A stretch of 64,000 nucleotides of DNA from Lutraria lutraria (lineage: Eukaryota; Mollusca; Bivalvia; Venerida; Mactridae): NCBI GenBank assembly GCA_964023205.1, contig OZ026841.1:33928399-33992398 (forward strand), given 5' to 3'. Under the pieces are notes generated by a model, which worked only from the letters and a program-made list of their open reading frames with translations, did no database searches and had not been told where the DNA came from. Below are positions 29,801-42,914 of the stretch, piece by piece. Positions within the stretch are counted from its first letter, which is position 1, and the number at the start of each line of letters is the position of its first letter. The translations under genes and the position numbers were made by a program.

Positions 29801-32800
29801 GCGAATCATTTCAAATGAATTATTAAGAAAGGTTTATATCAATTGAACATTATAAAATATGAGTAACGGCTTGTTGTTTACAAGTTTTTCTCATCATTTG
29901 GTCTAATATCTTGCCCATGAAAAATTACACAAGACCCGCCCCTTACCAAGCATTTCCGTCAAAGATATTGACTATTTTGATAGTTTATCAAGAAATATGA
30001 GTAACGGCTTGTTGTTTACAAGTTTTTCTCATCATTTGGTCTAATATTTTGCCCATGAAAAATTAAACAAGATCCGCCCCTTACCAAGCATTTCTGTCAA
30101 AGATATTGACTATTTTGATAGTTTATCAAGAAATATGAGTAACGGCTTGCTGTTTACAAGTTTTTCTCATCATTTGGTCTGGAATTAGACCCAAGATCCG
30201 CCCCTTACATACCAAGCATTTCCGTTATAGATATTGACCATTTTGATTGTTTATCCAGAAACCAATACACATTATCAAATAAATACCGAGTCTGGGATAT
30301 GAACTTGATTTTTAAGATGTTAATTTCTTCATTTCGATCTATTACAAGTCACAATTTGTATTTGAAAAGCAAGCATAATTTTTCCGTGAAATACGCCAAA
30401 AATCCCGGGACTCAAATTCATTTGTTCTTAAAATTTTACAATTTTTATGCAACCTAATCAGTTCAGATAAATTATTGGGAATGATATATATCATATCTGC
30501 ATTTATTTCATCATTTAAGATGGCTATATAATAAGTAAACAGACCCGCGGCTTGAACACATGTATTTTACATATTGATAATGAAGCAATACACGATATTC
30601 AATACACACACAGTCCGAGATATTAATTTGTTGTGTAAGAGGTTATATGTCATCAATTCGATCTGTTAGAAATCAAATTTTGTATTTGAATTGAAACCAT
30701 AATTTATCCGTAAAATACGCGAACAATCCCGCGACATGAATTTATTCTAAATCTGTTCTTAGTTATTTACGATTTGGCGTGTTCTTTTATCCGCACATGT
30801 AAACAAAGAGATGCAAATGTCGTTCGACACATGAATCTATTGATGATCAACGTTTATTTCAAAACATAGAATGATTTCAAATGCTGCAATCTTTGCATAA
30901 AATATGCGTAGCGCGCATGTTATTTACAAACTATTCTGACCATATACGCTCATTATATTTTTCACATTTATGGTTTCAACACAGTTCTGAACGTTTTTGT
31001 TTGCGAATCTTTTCAAATGAATTATTAAGAAAGGTTTATATCAATTGAACATTATAAAATATGAGTAACGGCTTGTTGTTTACAAGTTTTTCTCATCATT
31101 TGGTCTAATATCTTGCCCATGAAAAATTACACAAGATCCGCCCCTTACCAAGCATTTCCGTCAAAATTCAAGATATTGACTATTTTGATAGTTTATCAAG
31201 AAATATTAGTAACGGCTTGCTGTTTACAAGTTTTTCTCATCATTTGGTCTGGAATTAGACCCAAGATCCGCCCCTTACATACCAAGCATTTCCGTTATAG
31301 ATATTGACCATTTTGATTGTTTATCCAGAAACCAATACACATTATCAAATAAATACCGAGTCTGGTATATGAACTTGATTTTTAAGGTGTTAATTTCTTC
31401 ATTTTGATCTATTACAAGTCACAATTTGTATTTGAAAAGCAAGCATACTTTTTCCGTGAAATACGCCAAAAATTCCGGGACTTAAATTCATTTGTTCTTA
31501 AATTTTTACAACTTTTATGCAACCTAATCAGTTCAGATAAATTATTGGGAATGATATATATCATATCTGCGTTTATTTCATCATTTAAGATGGCTATATA
31601 ATAAGTAAACAGACCCGCGGCTTGAACACATGTATTTTACATATTGATAATGAAGCAATACACGATATTCAATACACACACAGTCCGTGATATTAATTTG
31701 TTGTGTAAGAGGTTATATGTCATCAATTCGATCTGTTAGAAATCAAATTTTGCATTTGAATTGAAACCATAATTTATCCGTAAAATACGCGAACAATCCC
31801 GCGACATGAATTTATTCTAAATCTGTTCTTAGTTATTAACGATTTGGCGTGTTCTTTTATCCGCACATGTAAACATGCAAATGTCGTTCTACACATGAAT
31901 CTATTGATGATCAACGTTTATTTCAAAACATAGAATGATTTCAAATGCTGCAATCTTTGCATAAAATATGCGTAGCACGCATGTTATTTACAAACTATTC
32001 TGACCATATACGCTCATTATATGTTTCACATTCATGGTTTCAACACAGTTCTGAACGTTTTTGTATGCGAATCTTTTCAAATGAATTATTAAGAAAGGTT
32101 TATATCAATTGAACATTATAAAATATGAGTAACGGCTTGTTAATAAGTTTTTCTCATCATTTGGTCTAATATTTTGCCCATGAAAAATTACACAAGATCG
32201 GCCCCTTACCATGCATTTCTGTCAAAGATATTGACTATTTAGATAGTTTATCAAGAAATATGAGTAACGGCTTGCTGTTTACAAGTTTTTCTCATCATTT
32301 GGTCTGGAATTAGACCCAAGATCCGCCCCTTACATACCAAGCATTTCCGTTATAGATATTGACCATTTTGATTGTTTATCCAGAAATCAATACACATTAT
32401 CAAATAAATACCGAGTCTGGGATATGAACTTGATTTTTAAGGTGTTAATTTCTTCATTTCGATCTATTACAAGTCACAATTTGTATTTGAAAAGCAAGCA
32501 TAATTTTTCCGTGAAATACGCCAAACAAAACCGCGACTTAAAGTAATTTGTTCTTAAATTTTTACAACTTTTATGCAACCTAATCAGTTCAGATAAATTA
32601 TTGGGAATGATATATATCATATCTGCGTTTATTTCATCATTTAAGATGGCTATATAATAAGTAAACAGACCCGCGGCTTGAACACATGTATTTTACATAT
32701 TGATAATGAAGCAATACACGATATTCAATACACACACAGTCCGAGATATTAATTTGTTGTGTAAGAGGTTATATGTCATCAATTCGATCTGTTAGAAATC

Positions 32801-34566
32801 AAATTTTGTATTTGAATTGAAACCATAATTTATCCGTAAAATACGCGAACAATCCCGGGACATAAATTTATTCTAAATCTGTTCTTAGTTATTTACGATT
32901 TGGCGTGTTCTTTTATCCGCACATGTAAACAAAGAGATGCAAATGTCGTTCGACACATGAATCTATTGATGATCAACGTTTATTTCAAAACATAGAATGA
33001 TTTCAAATGCTGCAATCTTTGCATAAAATATGCGTAGCGCGCATGTTATTTACAAACTATTCTGACCATATACGCTCATTATATTTTTCACATTTATGGT
33101 TTCAACACAGTTCTGAACGTTTTTGTATGCGAATCTTTTCAAATGAATTATTAAGAAAGGTTTATATCAATTGAACATTATAAAATATGAGTAACGGCTT
33201 GTTGTTTACAAGTTTTTCTCATCATTTGGTCTAATATCTTGCCCATGAAAAATTACACAAGACCCGCCCCTTACCAAGCATTTCCGTCAAAGATATTGAC
33301 TATTTTGATAGTTTATCAAGAAATATGAGTAACGGCTTGTTGTTTACAAGTTTTTCTCATCATTTGGTCTAATATTTTGCCCATGAAAAATTACACAAGA
33401 TCCGCCCCTTACCAAGCATTTCTGTCAAAGATATTGACTATTTTGATAGTTTATCAAGAAATATGATTAACGGCTTGCTGTTTACAAGTTTTTCTCATCA
33501 TTTGGTCTGGAATTAGACCCAAGATCCGCCCCTTACATACCAAGCCTTTCCGTTATAGATATTGACCATTTTGATTGTTTATCCAGAAACCAATACACAT
33601 TATCAAATAAATACCGAGTCTGGGATATGAACTTGATTTTTAAGGTGTTAATTTCTTCATTTCGATCTATTACAAGTCACAATTTGTATTTGAAAAGCAA
33701 GCATAATTTTTCCGTGAAATACGCCAAAAATCACGGGACTTAAATTCATTTGTTCTAAAAATTTTACAACTTTTATGCAACCTAATCAGTTCAGATAAAT
33801 TATTGGGAATGATATATATCATATCTGCGTTTATTTCATCATTTAAGATGGCTCTATAATAAGTAAACAGACCCGCGGCTTGAACACATGTATTTTACAT
33901 ATTGATAATGAAGCAATACACGATATTCAATACACACACAGTCCGAGATATTAATTTGTTGTGTAAGAGGTTATATGTCATCAATTCGATCTGTTAGAAA
34001 TCAAATTTTGTATTTGAATTGAAACCATAATTTATCCGTAAAATACGCGAACAATCCCGCGACATGAATTTATTCTAAATCTGTTCTTAGTTATTTACGA
34101 TTTGGCGTGTTCTTTTATCCGCACATGTAAACATGCAAATGTCGTTCGACACATGAATCTATTGATGATCAACGTTTATTTCAAAACATAGAATGATTTC
34201 AAATGCTGCAATCTTTGCATAAAATATGCGTAGCGCGCATGTTATTTACAAACTATTCTGACCATATACGCTCATTATATGTTTCACATTCATTGTTTCA
34301 ACACAGTTCTGAACGTTTTTGTATGCGAATCTTTTCAAATGAATTATTAAGAAAGGTTTATATCAATTGAACATTATAAAATATGAGTAACGGCTTGTTG
34401 TTTACAAGTTTTTCTCATCATTTGGTCTAATAGTTTGCTCATGAAAAATTACACAAGATCCGCCCCTTACCAAGCATTTCCGTCAAAGATATTGACTATT
34501 TTGATAGTTTATCAAGAAATATGAGTAACGGCTTGCTGTTTACAAGTTTTTCCCATCATTTGGTCT
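26865..34566 (+). repeat. Four-monomer HOR, ~4.39-4.52 kb, two copies
   Basis: Anchors 26865/31251 are 4,386 bp apart, while 27782/32306 and 28985/33509 are 4,524 bp apart. The 138 bp difference is one internal module that is missing just before 27782. A second module difference occurs at the end of the block (1,196 bp after 28985 against 1,058 bp after 33509). Shared rare variants confirm the pairing: ATATGATTAACGGC, ACCAAGCCTTTCCG, AAAATCACGGGAC and GGCTCTATAATAAG occur in both 28.9-29.3 kb and 33.4-33.9 kb. Confidence 0.87.
27721..28000 (+). repeat. Shortest monomer, one 138 bp module lost
   Basis: The unit from 26865 to 27781 is only 917 bp. After GGCTTGTTAATAAGTTTTTC the sequence passes straight to GGTCTGGAATTAGACCC, so one of the two usual modules is gone. 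Otherwise it is a normal i-type unit. A recombination between the two modules of one monomer explains it exactly. Confidence 0.85.
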
Positions 34567-36715
34567 GGAATTAGACCTTCAAAAAGTACACAAGATCCGC
34601 CCCTTACATACCAAACATTTCCGTTATAGATATTGACCATTTTGATTGTTTATCCAGAAACCAATACACATTATCAAATAAATACCGAGTCTGGGATATG
34701 AACTTGATTTTTAAGGTGTTAATTTCTTCATTTCAATCTATTACAAGTCACAATTTGTATTTGAAAAGCAAGCATAATTTTTCCGTGAAATACGCCAAAA
34801 ATCACGGGACTTAAATTCATTTGTTCTAAAAATGTTACAACTTTTATGCAACCTAATCAGTTCAGATAAATTATTGGGAATGATATATATCATATCTGCG
34901 TTTATTTCATCATTTAAGATGGCTCTATAATAAGTAAACAGACCCGCGGCTTGAACACATGTATTTTACATATTGATAATGAAGCAATACACGATATTCA
35001 ATACACACACAGTCCGAGATATTAATTTGTTGTGTAAGAGGTTATATGTCATCAATTCGATCTGTTAGAAATCAAATTTTGTATTTGAATTGAAACCATA
35101 ATTTATCCGTAAAATACGCGAACAATCCCGCGACATGAATTTATTCTAAATCTGTTCTTAGTTATTTACGATTTGGCGTGTTCTTTTATCCGCACATGTA
35201 AACATGCAAATGTCGTTCGACACATGAATCTATTGATGATCAACGTTTATTTCAAAACATAGAATGATTTCAAATGCTGCAATCTTTGCATAAAATATGC
35301 GTAGCGCGCATGTTATTTACAAACTATTCTGACCATATACGCTCATTATATGTTTCACATTCATTGTTTCAACACAGTTCTGAACGTTTTTGTATGCGAA
35401 TCTTTTCAAATGAATTATTAAGAAAGGTTTATACCAATTGAACATTATAAAATATGAGTAACGGCTTGTTGTTTACAAGTTTTTCTCATCATTTGGTCTA
35501 ATAGTTTGCTCATGAAAAATTACACAAGATCCGCCCCTTACCAAGCATTTCCGTCAAAGATATTGACTATTTTGATAGTTTATCAAGAAATATTAGTAAC
35601 GGCTTGCTGTTTACAAATTTTTCCCATCATTTGGTCTGGAATTAGACCTTGAAAAAGTACACAAGATCCGCCCCTTACATACCAAACATTTCCGTTATAG
35701 ATATTGACCATTTTGATTGTTTATCCAGAAACCAATACACATTATCAAATAAATACCGAGTCTGGGATATGAACTTGATTTTTAAGGTGTTAATTTCTTC
35801 ATTTCAATCTATTACAAGTCACAATTTGTATTTGAAAAGCAAGCATAATTTTTCGGTGAAATACGCCAAACAAAACCGCGACTTAAAGTCATTTGTTCTT
35901 AAATTTTTACAACTTTTATGCAACCTAATCAGTTCAAATAAATTATTGGGAATGATATATATCATATCTGCGTTTATTTCATCATTTAAGATGACTATAT
36001 AATAAGTAAACAGACCCGCGGCTTGAACACATGTATTTTACATATTGATAATGAAGCAATACACGATATTCAATACACACACAGTCCGAGATATTAATTT
36101 GTTGTGTAAGAGGTTATATGTCATCAATTCGATCTGTTAGAAATCAAATTTTGTATTTGAATTGAAACCATAATTTATCCGTAAAATACGCGAACAATTC
36201 CGCGACATAAATTTATTCTAAATCTGTTCTTAGTTATTTACGATTTGGCGTGTTCTTTTATCCGCACATGTAAACATGCAAATGTCGTTCGACACATGAA
36301 TCTATTGATGATCAACGTTTATTTCAAAACATAGAATGATTTCAAATGCTGCAATCTTTGCATAAAATATGCGTAGCGCGCATGTTATTTACAAACTATT
36401 CTGACCATATACGCTCATTATATTTTTCACATTTATGGTTTCAACACAGTTCTGAACGTTTTTGTTTGCGAATCTTTTCAAATGAATTATTAAGAAAGGT
36501 TTATATCAATTGAACATTATAAAATATGAGTAACGGCTTGTTGTTTACAAGTTTTTCTCATCATTTGGTCTAATATCTTGCCCATGAAAAATTACACAAG
36601 ATCCGCCCCTTACCAAGCATTTCCGTCAAAATTTAAGATATTGACTATTTTGATAGTTTATCAAGAAATATGAGTAACGGCTTGCTGTTTACAAGTTTTT
36701 CTCATCATTTGGTCT

Positions 36716-39700
36716 GGAATTAGACCCAAGATCCGCCCCTTACATACCAAGCATTTCCGTTATAGATATTGACCATTTTGATTGTTTATCAAGAAACCAA
36801 TACACATTATCAAATAAATACCGAGTCTGGGATATGAACTTGATTTTTAAGGTGTTAATTTCTTCATTTTGATCTATTACAAGTCACAATTTGTATTTGA
36901 AAAGCAAGCATACTTTTTCCGTGAAATACGCCAAAAATTCCGGGACTTAAATTCATTTGTTTTTAAATTTTTACAACTTTTATGCAACCTAATCAGTTCA
37001 GATAAATTATTGGGAATGATATATATCATATCTGCGTTTATTTCATCATTTAAGATGGCTATATAATAAGTAAACAGACCCGCGGCTTGAACACATGTAT
37101 TTTACATATTGATAATGAAGCAATACACGATATTCAATACACACACAGTCCGAGATATTAATTTGTTGTGTAAGAGGTTATATGTCATCAATTCGATCTG
37201 TTAGAAATCAAATTTTGTATTTGAATTGAAACCATAATTTATCCGTAAAATACGCGAATAATCCCGCGACATGAATTTATTCTAAATCTGTTCTTAGTTA
37301 TTTACGATTTGGCGTGTTCTTTTATCCGCACATGTAAACATGCAAATGTCGTTCGACACATGAATCTATTGATGATCAACGTTTATTTCAAAACATAGAA
37401 TGATTTCAAATGCTGCAATCTTTGCATAAAATATGCGTAGCGCGCATGTTATTTACAAACTATTCTGACCATATACGCTCATTATATTTTTCACATTTAT
37501 GGTTTCAACACAGTTCTGAACGTTTTTGTATGCGAATCTTTTCAAATGAATTATTAAGAAAGGTTTATATCAATTGAACATTATAAAATATGAGTAACGG
37601 CTTGTTGTTAATAAGTTTTTCTCATCACTTGATCTAATATTTTGCCCATGAAAAATTACACAAGATCGGCCCCTTACCATGCATTTCTGTCAAAGATATT
37701 GACTATTTTGATAGTTTATCAAGAAATATGAGTAACGGCTTGCTGTTTACAAGTTTTTCTCATCATTTGGTCTTGAATTAGACCCAAGATCCGCCCCTTA
37801 CATACCAAGCATTTCCGTTATAGATATTGACCATTTTGATTGTTTATCCAGAAATCAATACACATTATCAAATAAATACCGAGTCTGGGATATGAACTTG
37901 ATTTTTAAGGTGTTAATTCCTTCATTTCGATCTATTACAAGTCACAATTTGTATTTGAAAAGCAAGCATAATTTTTCCGTGAAATACGCCAAACAAAACC
38001 GCGACTTAAAGTAATTTGTTCTTAAATTTTTACAACTTTTATGCAACCTAATCAGTTCAGATAAATTATTGGGAATGATATATATCATATCTGCGTTTAT
38101 TTCATCATTTAAGATGGCTATATAATAAGTAAACAGTCCCGAGGCTTGAACACATGTATTTTACATATTGATAATGAAGCAATACACGATATTCAATACA
38201 CACACAGTCCGAGATATTAATTTGTTGTGTAAGAGGTTATATGTCATCAATTCGATCTGTTAGAAATCAAATTTTGTATTTGAATTGAAACCATAATTTA
38301 TCCGTAAAATACGCGAACAATCCCGCGACATAAATTTATTCTTAATCTGTTCTTAGTTATTTACGATTTGGCGTGTTCTTTTATCCGCACATGTAAACAA
38401 AGAGATGCAAATGTCGTTCGACACATGAATCTATTGATGATCAACGTTTATTTCAAAACATAGAATGATTTCAAATGCTGCAATCTTTGCATAAAATATG
38501 CGTAGCGCGCATGTTATTTACAAACTATTCTGACCATATACGCTCATTAGATTTTTCACATTTATGGTTTCAACACAGTTCTGAACGTTTTTGTATGCGA
38601 ATCTTTTCAAATGAATTATTAAGAAAGGTTTATATCAATTGAACATTATAAAATATGAGTAACGGCTTGTTGTTTACAAGTTTTTCTCATCATTTGGTCT
38701 AATATCTTGCCCATGAAAAATTACACAAGATCCGCCCCTTACCAAGCATTTCCGCCAAAATTTAAGATATTGACTATTTTGATAGTTTATCAAGAAATAT
38801 GAGTAACGGCTTGCTGTTTACAAGTTTTTCTCATCATTTGGTCTGGAATTAGACCCAAGATCCGCCCCTTACATACCAAGCATTTCCGTTATAGATATTG
38901 ACCATTTTGATTGTTTATCCAGAAACCAATACACATTATCAAATAAATACCGAGTCTGGTATATGAACTTGATTTTTAAGGTGTTAATTTCTTCATTTTG
39001 ATCTATTACAAGTCACAATTTGTATTTGAAAAGCAAGCATACTTTTTCCGTGAAATACGCCAAAAATTCCGGGACTTAAATTCATTTGTTCTTAAATTTT
39101 TACAACTTTTATGCAACCTAATCAGTTCAGATAAATTATTCGGAATGATATATATCATATCTGCGTTTATTTCATCATTTAAGATGGCTCTATAATAAGT
39201 AAACAGACCCGCGGCTTGAACACATGTATTTTACATATTGATAATGAAGCAATACACGATATTCAATACACACACAGTCCGAGATATTAATTTGTTGTGT
39301 AAGAGGTTATATGTCATCAATTCGATCTGTTAGAAATCAAATTTTGTATTTGAATTGAAACCATAATTTATCCGTAAAATACGCGAACAATCCCGCGACA
39401 TCAATTTATTCTAAATCTGTTCTTAGTTATTTACGATTTGGCGTGTTCTTTTATCCGCACATGTAAACATGCAAATGTCGTTCGACACATGAATCTATTG
39501 ATGATCAACGTTTATTTCAAAACATAGAATGATTTCAAATGCTGCAATCTTTGCATAAAATATGCGTAGCGCGCATGTTATTTACAAACTATTCTGACCA
39601 TATACGCTCATTATATTTTTCACATTTATGGTTTCAACACAGTTCTGAACGTTTTTATATGCGAATCTTTTCAAATGAATTATTAAGAAAGGTTTATATC

Positions 39701-40973
39701 AATTGAACATTATAAAATATGAGTAACGGCTTGTTGTTAATAAGTTTTTCTCATCATTTGGTCTAATATTTTGCCCATGAAAAATTACACAAGATCGGCC
39801 CCTTACCATGCATTTCTGTCAAAGATATTGACTATTTTGATAGTTTATCAAGAAATATGAGTAACGGCTTGCTGTTTACAAGTTTTTCTCATCATTTGGT
39901 CTTGAATTAGACCCAAGATCCGCCCCTTACATACCAAGCATTTCCGTTATAGATATTGACCATTTTGATTGTTTATCCAGAAATCAATACACATTATCAA
40001 ATAAATACCGAGTCTGGGATATGAACTTGATTTTTAAGGTGTAAATTTCTTCATTTCGATCTATTACAAGTCACAATTTGTATTTGAAAAGCAAGCATAA
40101 TTTTTCCGTGAAATACGCCAAACAAAACCGCGACTTAAAGTAATTTGTTCTTAAATTTTTACAACTTTTATGCAACCTAATCAGTTCAGATAAATTATTG
40201 GGAATGATATATATCATATCTGCGTTTATTTCATTATTTAAGATGGCTATATAATAAGTAAACAGTCCCGAGGCTTGAACACATGTATTTTACATATTGA
40301 TAATGAAGCAATACACGATATTCAATACACACACAGTCCGAGATATTAATTTGTTGTGTAAGAGGTTATATGTCATCAATTCGATCTGTTAGAAATCAAA
40401 TTTTGTATTTGAATTGAAACCATAATTTATCCGTAAAATACGCGAACAATCCCGCGACATAAATTTATTCTTAATCTGTTCTTAGTTATTTACGATTTGG
40501 CGTGTTCTTTTATCCGCACATGTAAACAAAGAGATGCAAATGTCGTTCGACACATGAATCTATTGATGATCAACGTTTATTTCAAAACATAGAATGATTT
40601 CAAATGCTGCAATCTTTGCATAAAATATGCGTAGCGCGCATGTTATTTACAAACTATTCTGACCATATACGCTCATTAGATTTTTCACATTTATGGTTTC
40701 AACACAGTTCTGAACGTTTTTGTATGCGAATCTTTTCAAATGAATTATTAAGAAAGGTTTATATCAATTGAACATTATAAAATATGAGTAACGGCTTGTT
40801 GTTTACAAGTTTTTCTCATCATTTGGTCTAATATCTTGCCCATGAAAAATTACACAAGATCCGCCCCTTACCAAGCATTTCCGTCAAAATTTAAGATATT
40901 GACTATTTTGATAGTTTATCAAGAAATATGAGTAACGGCTTGCTGTTTACAAGTTTTTCTCATCATTTGGTCT
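36716..40973 (+). repeat. Dimeric HOR, 2,129 bp, two copies
   Basis: Anchors 36716/38845/40974 and 37774/39903 are all exactly 2,129 bp apart. Both copies share CAGTCCCGAGGCTTG (usually CAGACCCGCGGC), GGTCTTGAATTAGACC, CTTAATCTGTTC and CATTAGATTTTTCAC. These variants are absent from the left domain, so this pair was amplified locally near the edge. Confidence 0.88.
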
Positions 40974-41856
40974 GGAATTAGACCCAAGATCCGCCCCTTA
41001 CATACCAAGCATTTCCGTTATAGATATCGACCATTTTGATTGTTTATCCAGAAACCAATACACATTATCAAATAAATACCGAGTCTGGTATATGAACTTG
41101 ATTTTTAAGGTGTTAATTTCTTCATTTTGATCTATTACAAGTCACAATTTGTATTTGAAAAGCAAGCATACTTTTTCCGTGAAATACGCCAAACAAAACC
41201 GCGATTTAAAGTCATTTGTTCTTAAATTTTTACAACTTTTATGCAACCTAATCAGTTCAGATAAATTATTGGGAATGATATATATCATATCTGCGTTTAT
41301 TTCATCATTTAAGATGGCTATATAATAAGTAAACAGACCCGCGGCTTGAACACATGTATTTTACATATTGATAATGAAGCAATACACGATATTCAATACA
41401 CACACAGTCCGAGATATTAATTTGTTGTGTAAGAGGTTATATGTCATCAATTCGATCTGTTAGAAATCAAATTTTGTATTTGAATTGAAACCATAATTTA
41501 TCCGTAAAATATGCGAACAATCCCGCGACATAAATTTATTCTAAATCTGTTCTTAGTTATTTACGATTTGGCGTGTTCTTTTATCCGCACATGTAAACAA
41601 AGAGATGCAAATGTCGTTCGACACATGAATCTATTGATGATCAACGTTTATTTCAAAACATAGAATGATTTCAAATGCTGCAATCTTTGCATAAAATATG
41701 CATAGCGCGCATGTTATTTACAAACTATTCTGACCATATACGCTCATTATATGTTTCACATTCATGGTTTCAACACAGTTCTGAACGTTTTTGTATGCGA
41801 ATCTTTTCAAATGAATTATTAAGAAAGGTTTATATCAATTGAACATTATAAAATAT

Positions 41857-42357
41857 GAGTAACGGCTTGTTGTTTACAAGTTTTTCTCATCATTTGGTCT
41901 AATATTTTGCCCATGAAAAATTACACAAGATCCGCCCCTTACCAAGCATTTCTGTCAAAGATATTGACTATTTTGATAGTTTATCAAGAAATATGAGTAA
42001 CGGCTTGTTGTTTACAAGTTTTTCTCATCATTTGGTCTAATATTTTGCCCATGAAAAATTACACAAGATCCGCCCCTTACCAAGCATTTCTGTCAAAGAT
42101 ATTGACTATTTTGATAGTTTATCAAGAAATATGAGTAACGGCTTGCTGTTTACAAGTTTTTCTCATCATTTGGTCTAATATTTTGACTATGCAAAAGTAC
42201 ACAAGATCCGCCCCTTACCAAGCATTTCTGTCAAAGATATTGACTATTTTGATAGTTTATCAAGAAATATGAGTAACGGCTTGCTGTTTACAAGTTTTTC
42301 TCATCATTTGGTCTAATATTTTGACTATGCAAAAGTTCACAAGATCCGCCCTTAACA
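41857..42357 (+). repeat. Terminal run of four 138 bp modules and array edge
   Basis: GAGTAACGGCTTG starts at 41857, 41995, 42133 and 42271, an exact 138 bp period. The last two modules replace CCCATGAAAAATTACAC by ACTATGCAAAAGTACAC or GTTCAC. The fourth breaks off in GATCCGCCCTTAACAA near 42,357. To the right, the satellite is only recognisable as a diverged relative, so this is the real right boundary of the homogenised array. Confidence 0.9.
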
Positions 42358-42914
42358 ATTAATGTCAAGATGAGCTTGTTGTGTAAAATTTTATTCCGAT
42401 TATATAAGTTCATTAATTATGTCATTCAGACAATAGATTGACATAAAAAAAATATAATCAAACCGCGGGATCTTAGAAACATGCATTTCCGACCTAAATG
42501 TTTATCAATTAGCAAATTGTTGCATTGTCTAAATATACATGAAGCCATCCATATTAAAAAAGTTCTTAATGATGGTATTTTGATTGTATTTTGCGTGTAA
42601 ATGTAATAAAGAAATGTCCGTGAAAATGTAAACAAAACCCGTGATCTGATTATCATGCATGTACAGTGTGTGCTAATGACTATTTCAAGTCAATAATTTA
42701 GGATGTTGTGTGAAAATCCAATATACTAATTAAAGACATGATAATTAAGCTTGTTGTTTACAATTTATTCCCATCACATAAGTTCATTTATTAAGGCATT
42801 CAGGCGATAGATTGCGCCACCGTGACTAAGATTGCGCCATATTAACATTTTGCATTTATATAGAAATCTTAATTCATTCGGCCTAAAATATGCCAACAGT
42901 CTCGCTTCCACTGG
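42358..42914 (+). repeat. Diverged relict of the satellite family
   Basis: The sequence retains short words in satellite order, for example AGCTTGTTGTGTAAAATTTT and AGCTTGTTGTTTACAATTTA (satellite GGCTTGTTGTTTACAAGTTT), followed by CCATCACATAAGTTC, and TCCGTGAAAATGTAAAC with a following CCCGTGATCTG. It aligns better with 54.4-54.9 kb and 56.2-56.7 kb (AAGCATTT, CGACCTAAATATTTAT, ATTCCCATCA) than with the array. These are old copies, outside the reach of homogenisation. The 76 aa minus-strand ORF here is not supported as a gene. Confidence 0.7.

Larger units (their letters stand above)
1..42357 (+). repeat. Satellite array, ~1,076 bp monomer, head to tail
   Basis: The same ~1.08 kb sequence repeats without interruption and always in the same orientation. 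Using GGAATTAGACC as an anchor, units start at 855, 1932, 3009, 4084, 5161, 6238, 7315, 8384, 9461, 10536, 11613, 12690, 13767, 14844, 15921, 16997, 18074, 19149, 20220, 21297, 22352, 23549, 24604, 25801, 26865, 27782, 28985, 30181, 31251, 32306, 33509, 34567, 35638, 36716, 37774 (T for the first G), 38845, 39903 (same change) and 40974. Most spacings are 1,069-1,078 bp; the right half also has 917, 1,055-1,064 and about 1,200 bp units. Each monomer is AT-rich with a few CpG-containing words (ACCCGCGGC, ATCCCGCGAC, GCGTAGCGCGC). Two parts of the monomer about 322 bp apart resemble each other (for example around 1041-1140 and 1364-1460), so it grew from a shorter unit. The array continues past the left edge. 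Centromeric or heterochromatic location is possible but not shown. Confidence 0.97.
20220..42357 (+). repeat. Right array domain, heterogeneous monomers and short HORs
   Basis: Here many monomers read GTAAACATGCAAATG (6 bp shorter than GTAAACAAAGAGATGCAAATG on the left). Three recurring classes are visible. Class h has an extra 6 bp reading TCAAAATTCAAGATATTG (or TTTAAG) at 21205, 26773, 31159, 36627, 38755 and 40883. Class i has GGCTTGTTAATAAG or GGCTTGTTGTTAATAAG. Class j carries an extra 138 bp module. They form repeated pairs and quartets, described separately. Diversity between neighbours is higher than in the left domain, as expected toward an array edge. Confidence 0.9.

Noticed and set aside
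1943..36002. Recurrent 78-117 aa frame in the satellite monomers (KYTRSAPYIPSISVIDIDHF type)
   Set aside because: It starts at TTG, recurs only because the monomer recurs, and is broken by stops or frameshifts in many units (for example types a, c and d, and most right-half monomers). Differences between copies do not look codon-aware. No domain is recognisable.
21159..39195. 64-77 aa frames in right-half monomers
   Set aside because: Same reason: different frames over the same AT-rich monomer, opened or closed by the 6 bp and 138 bp length changes.
1..42357. CRISPR array
   Set aside because: The repeat is ~1 kb and continuous, with no unique spacers of equal length, and the DNA appears eukaryotic.
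1..42357. CENP-B box in the satellite
   Set aside because: I looked for NTTCGNNNNANNCGGGN and its complement in the monomer. The nearest candidates (GTTCGACACATGAATC, ATCCCGCGACATGAAT) do not match the core.
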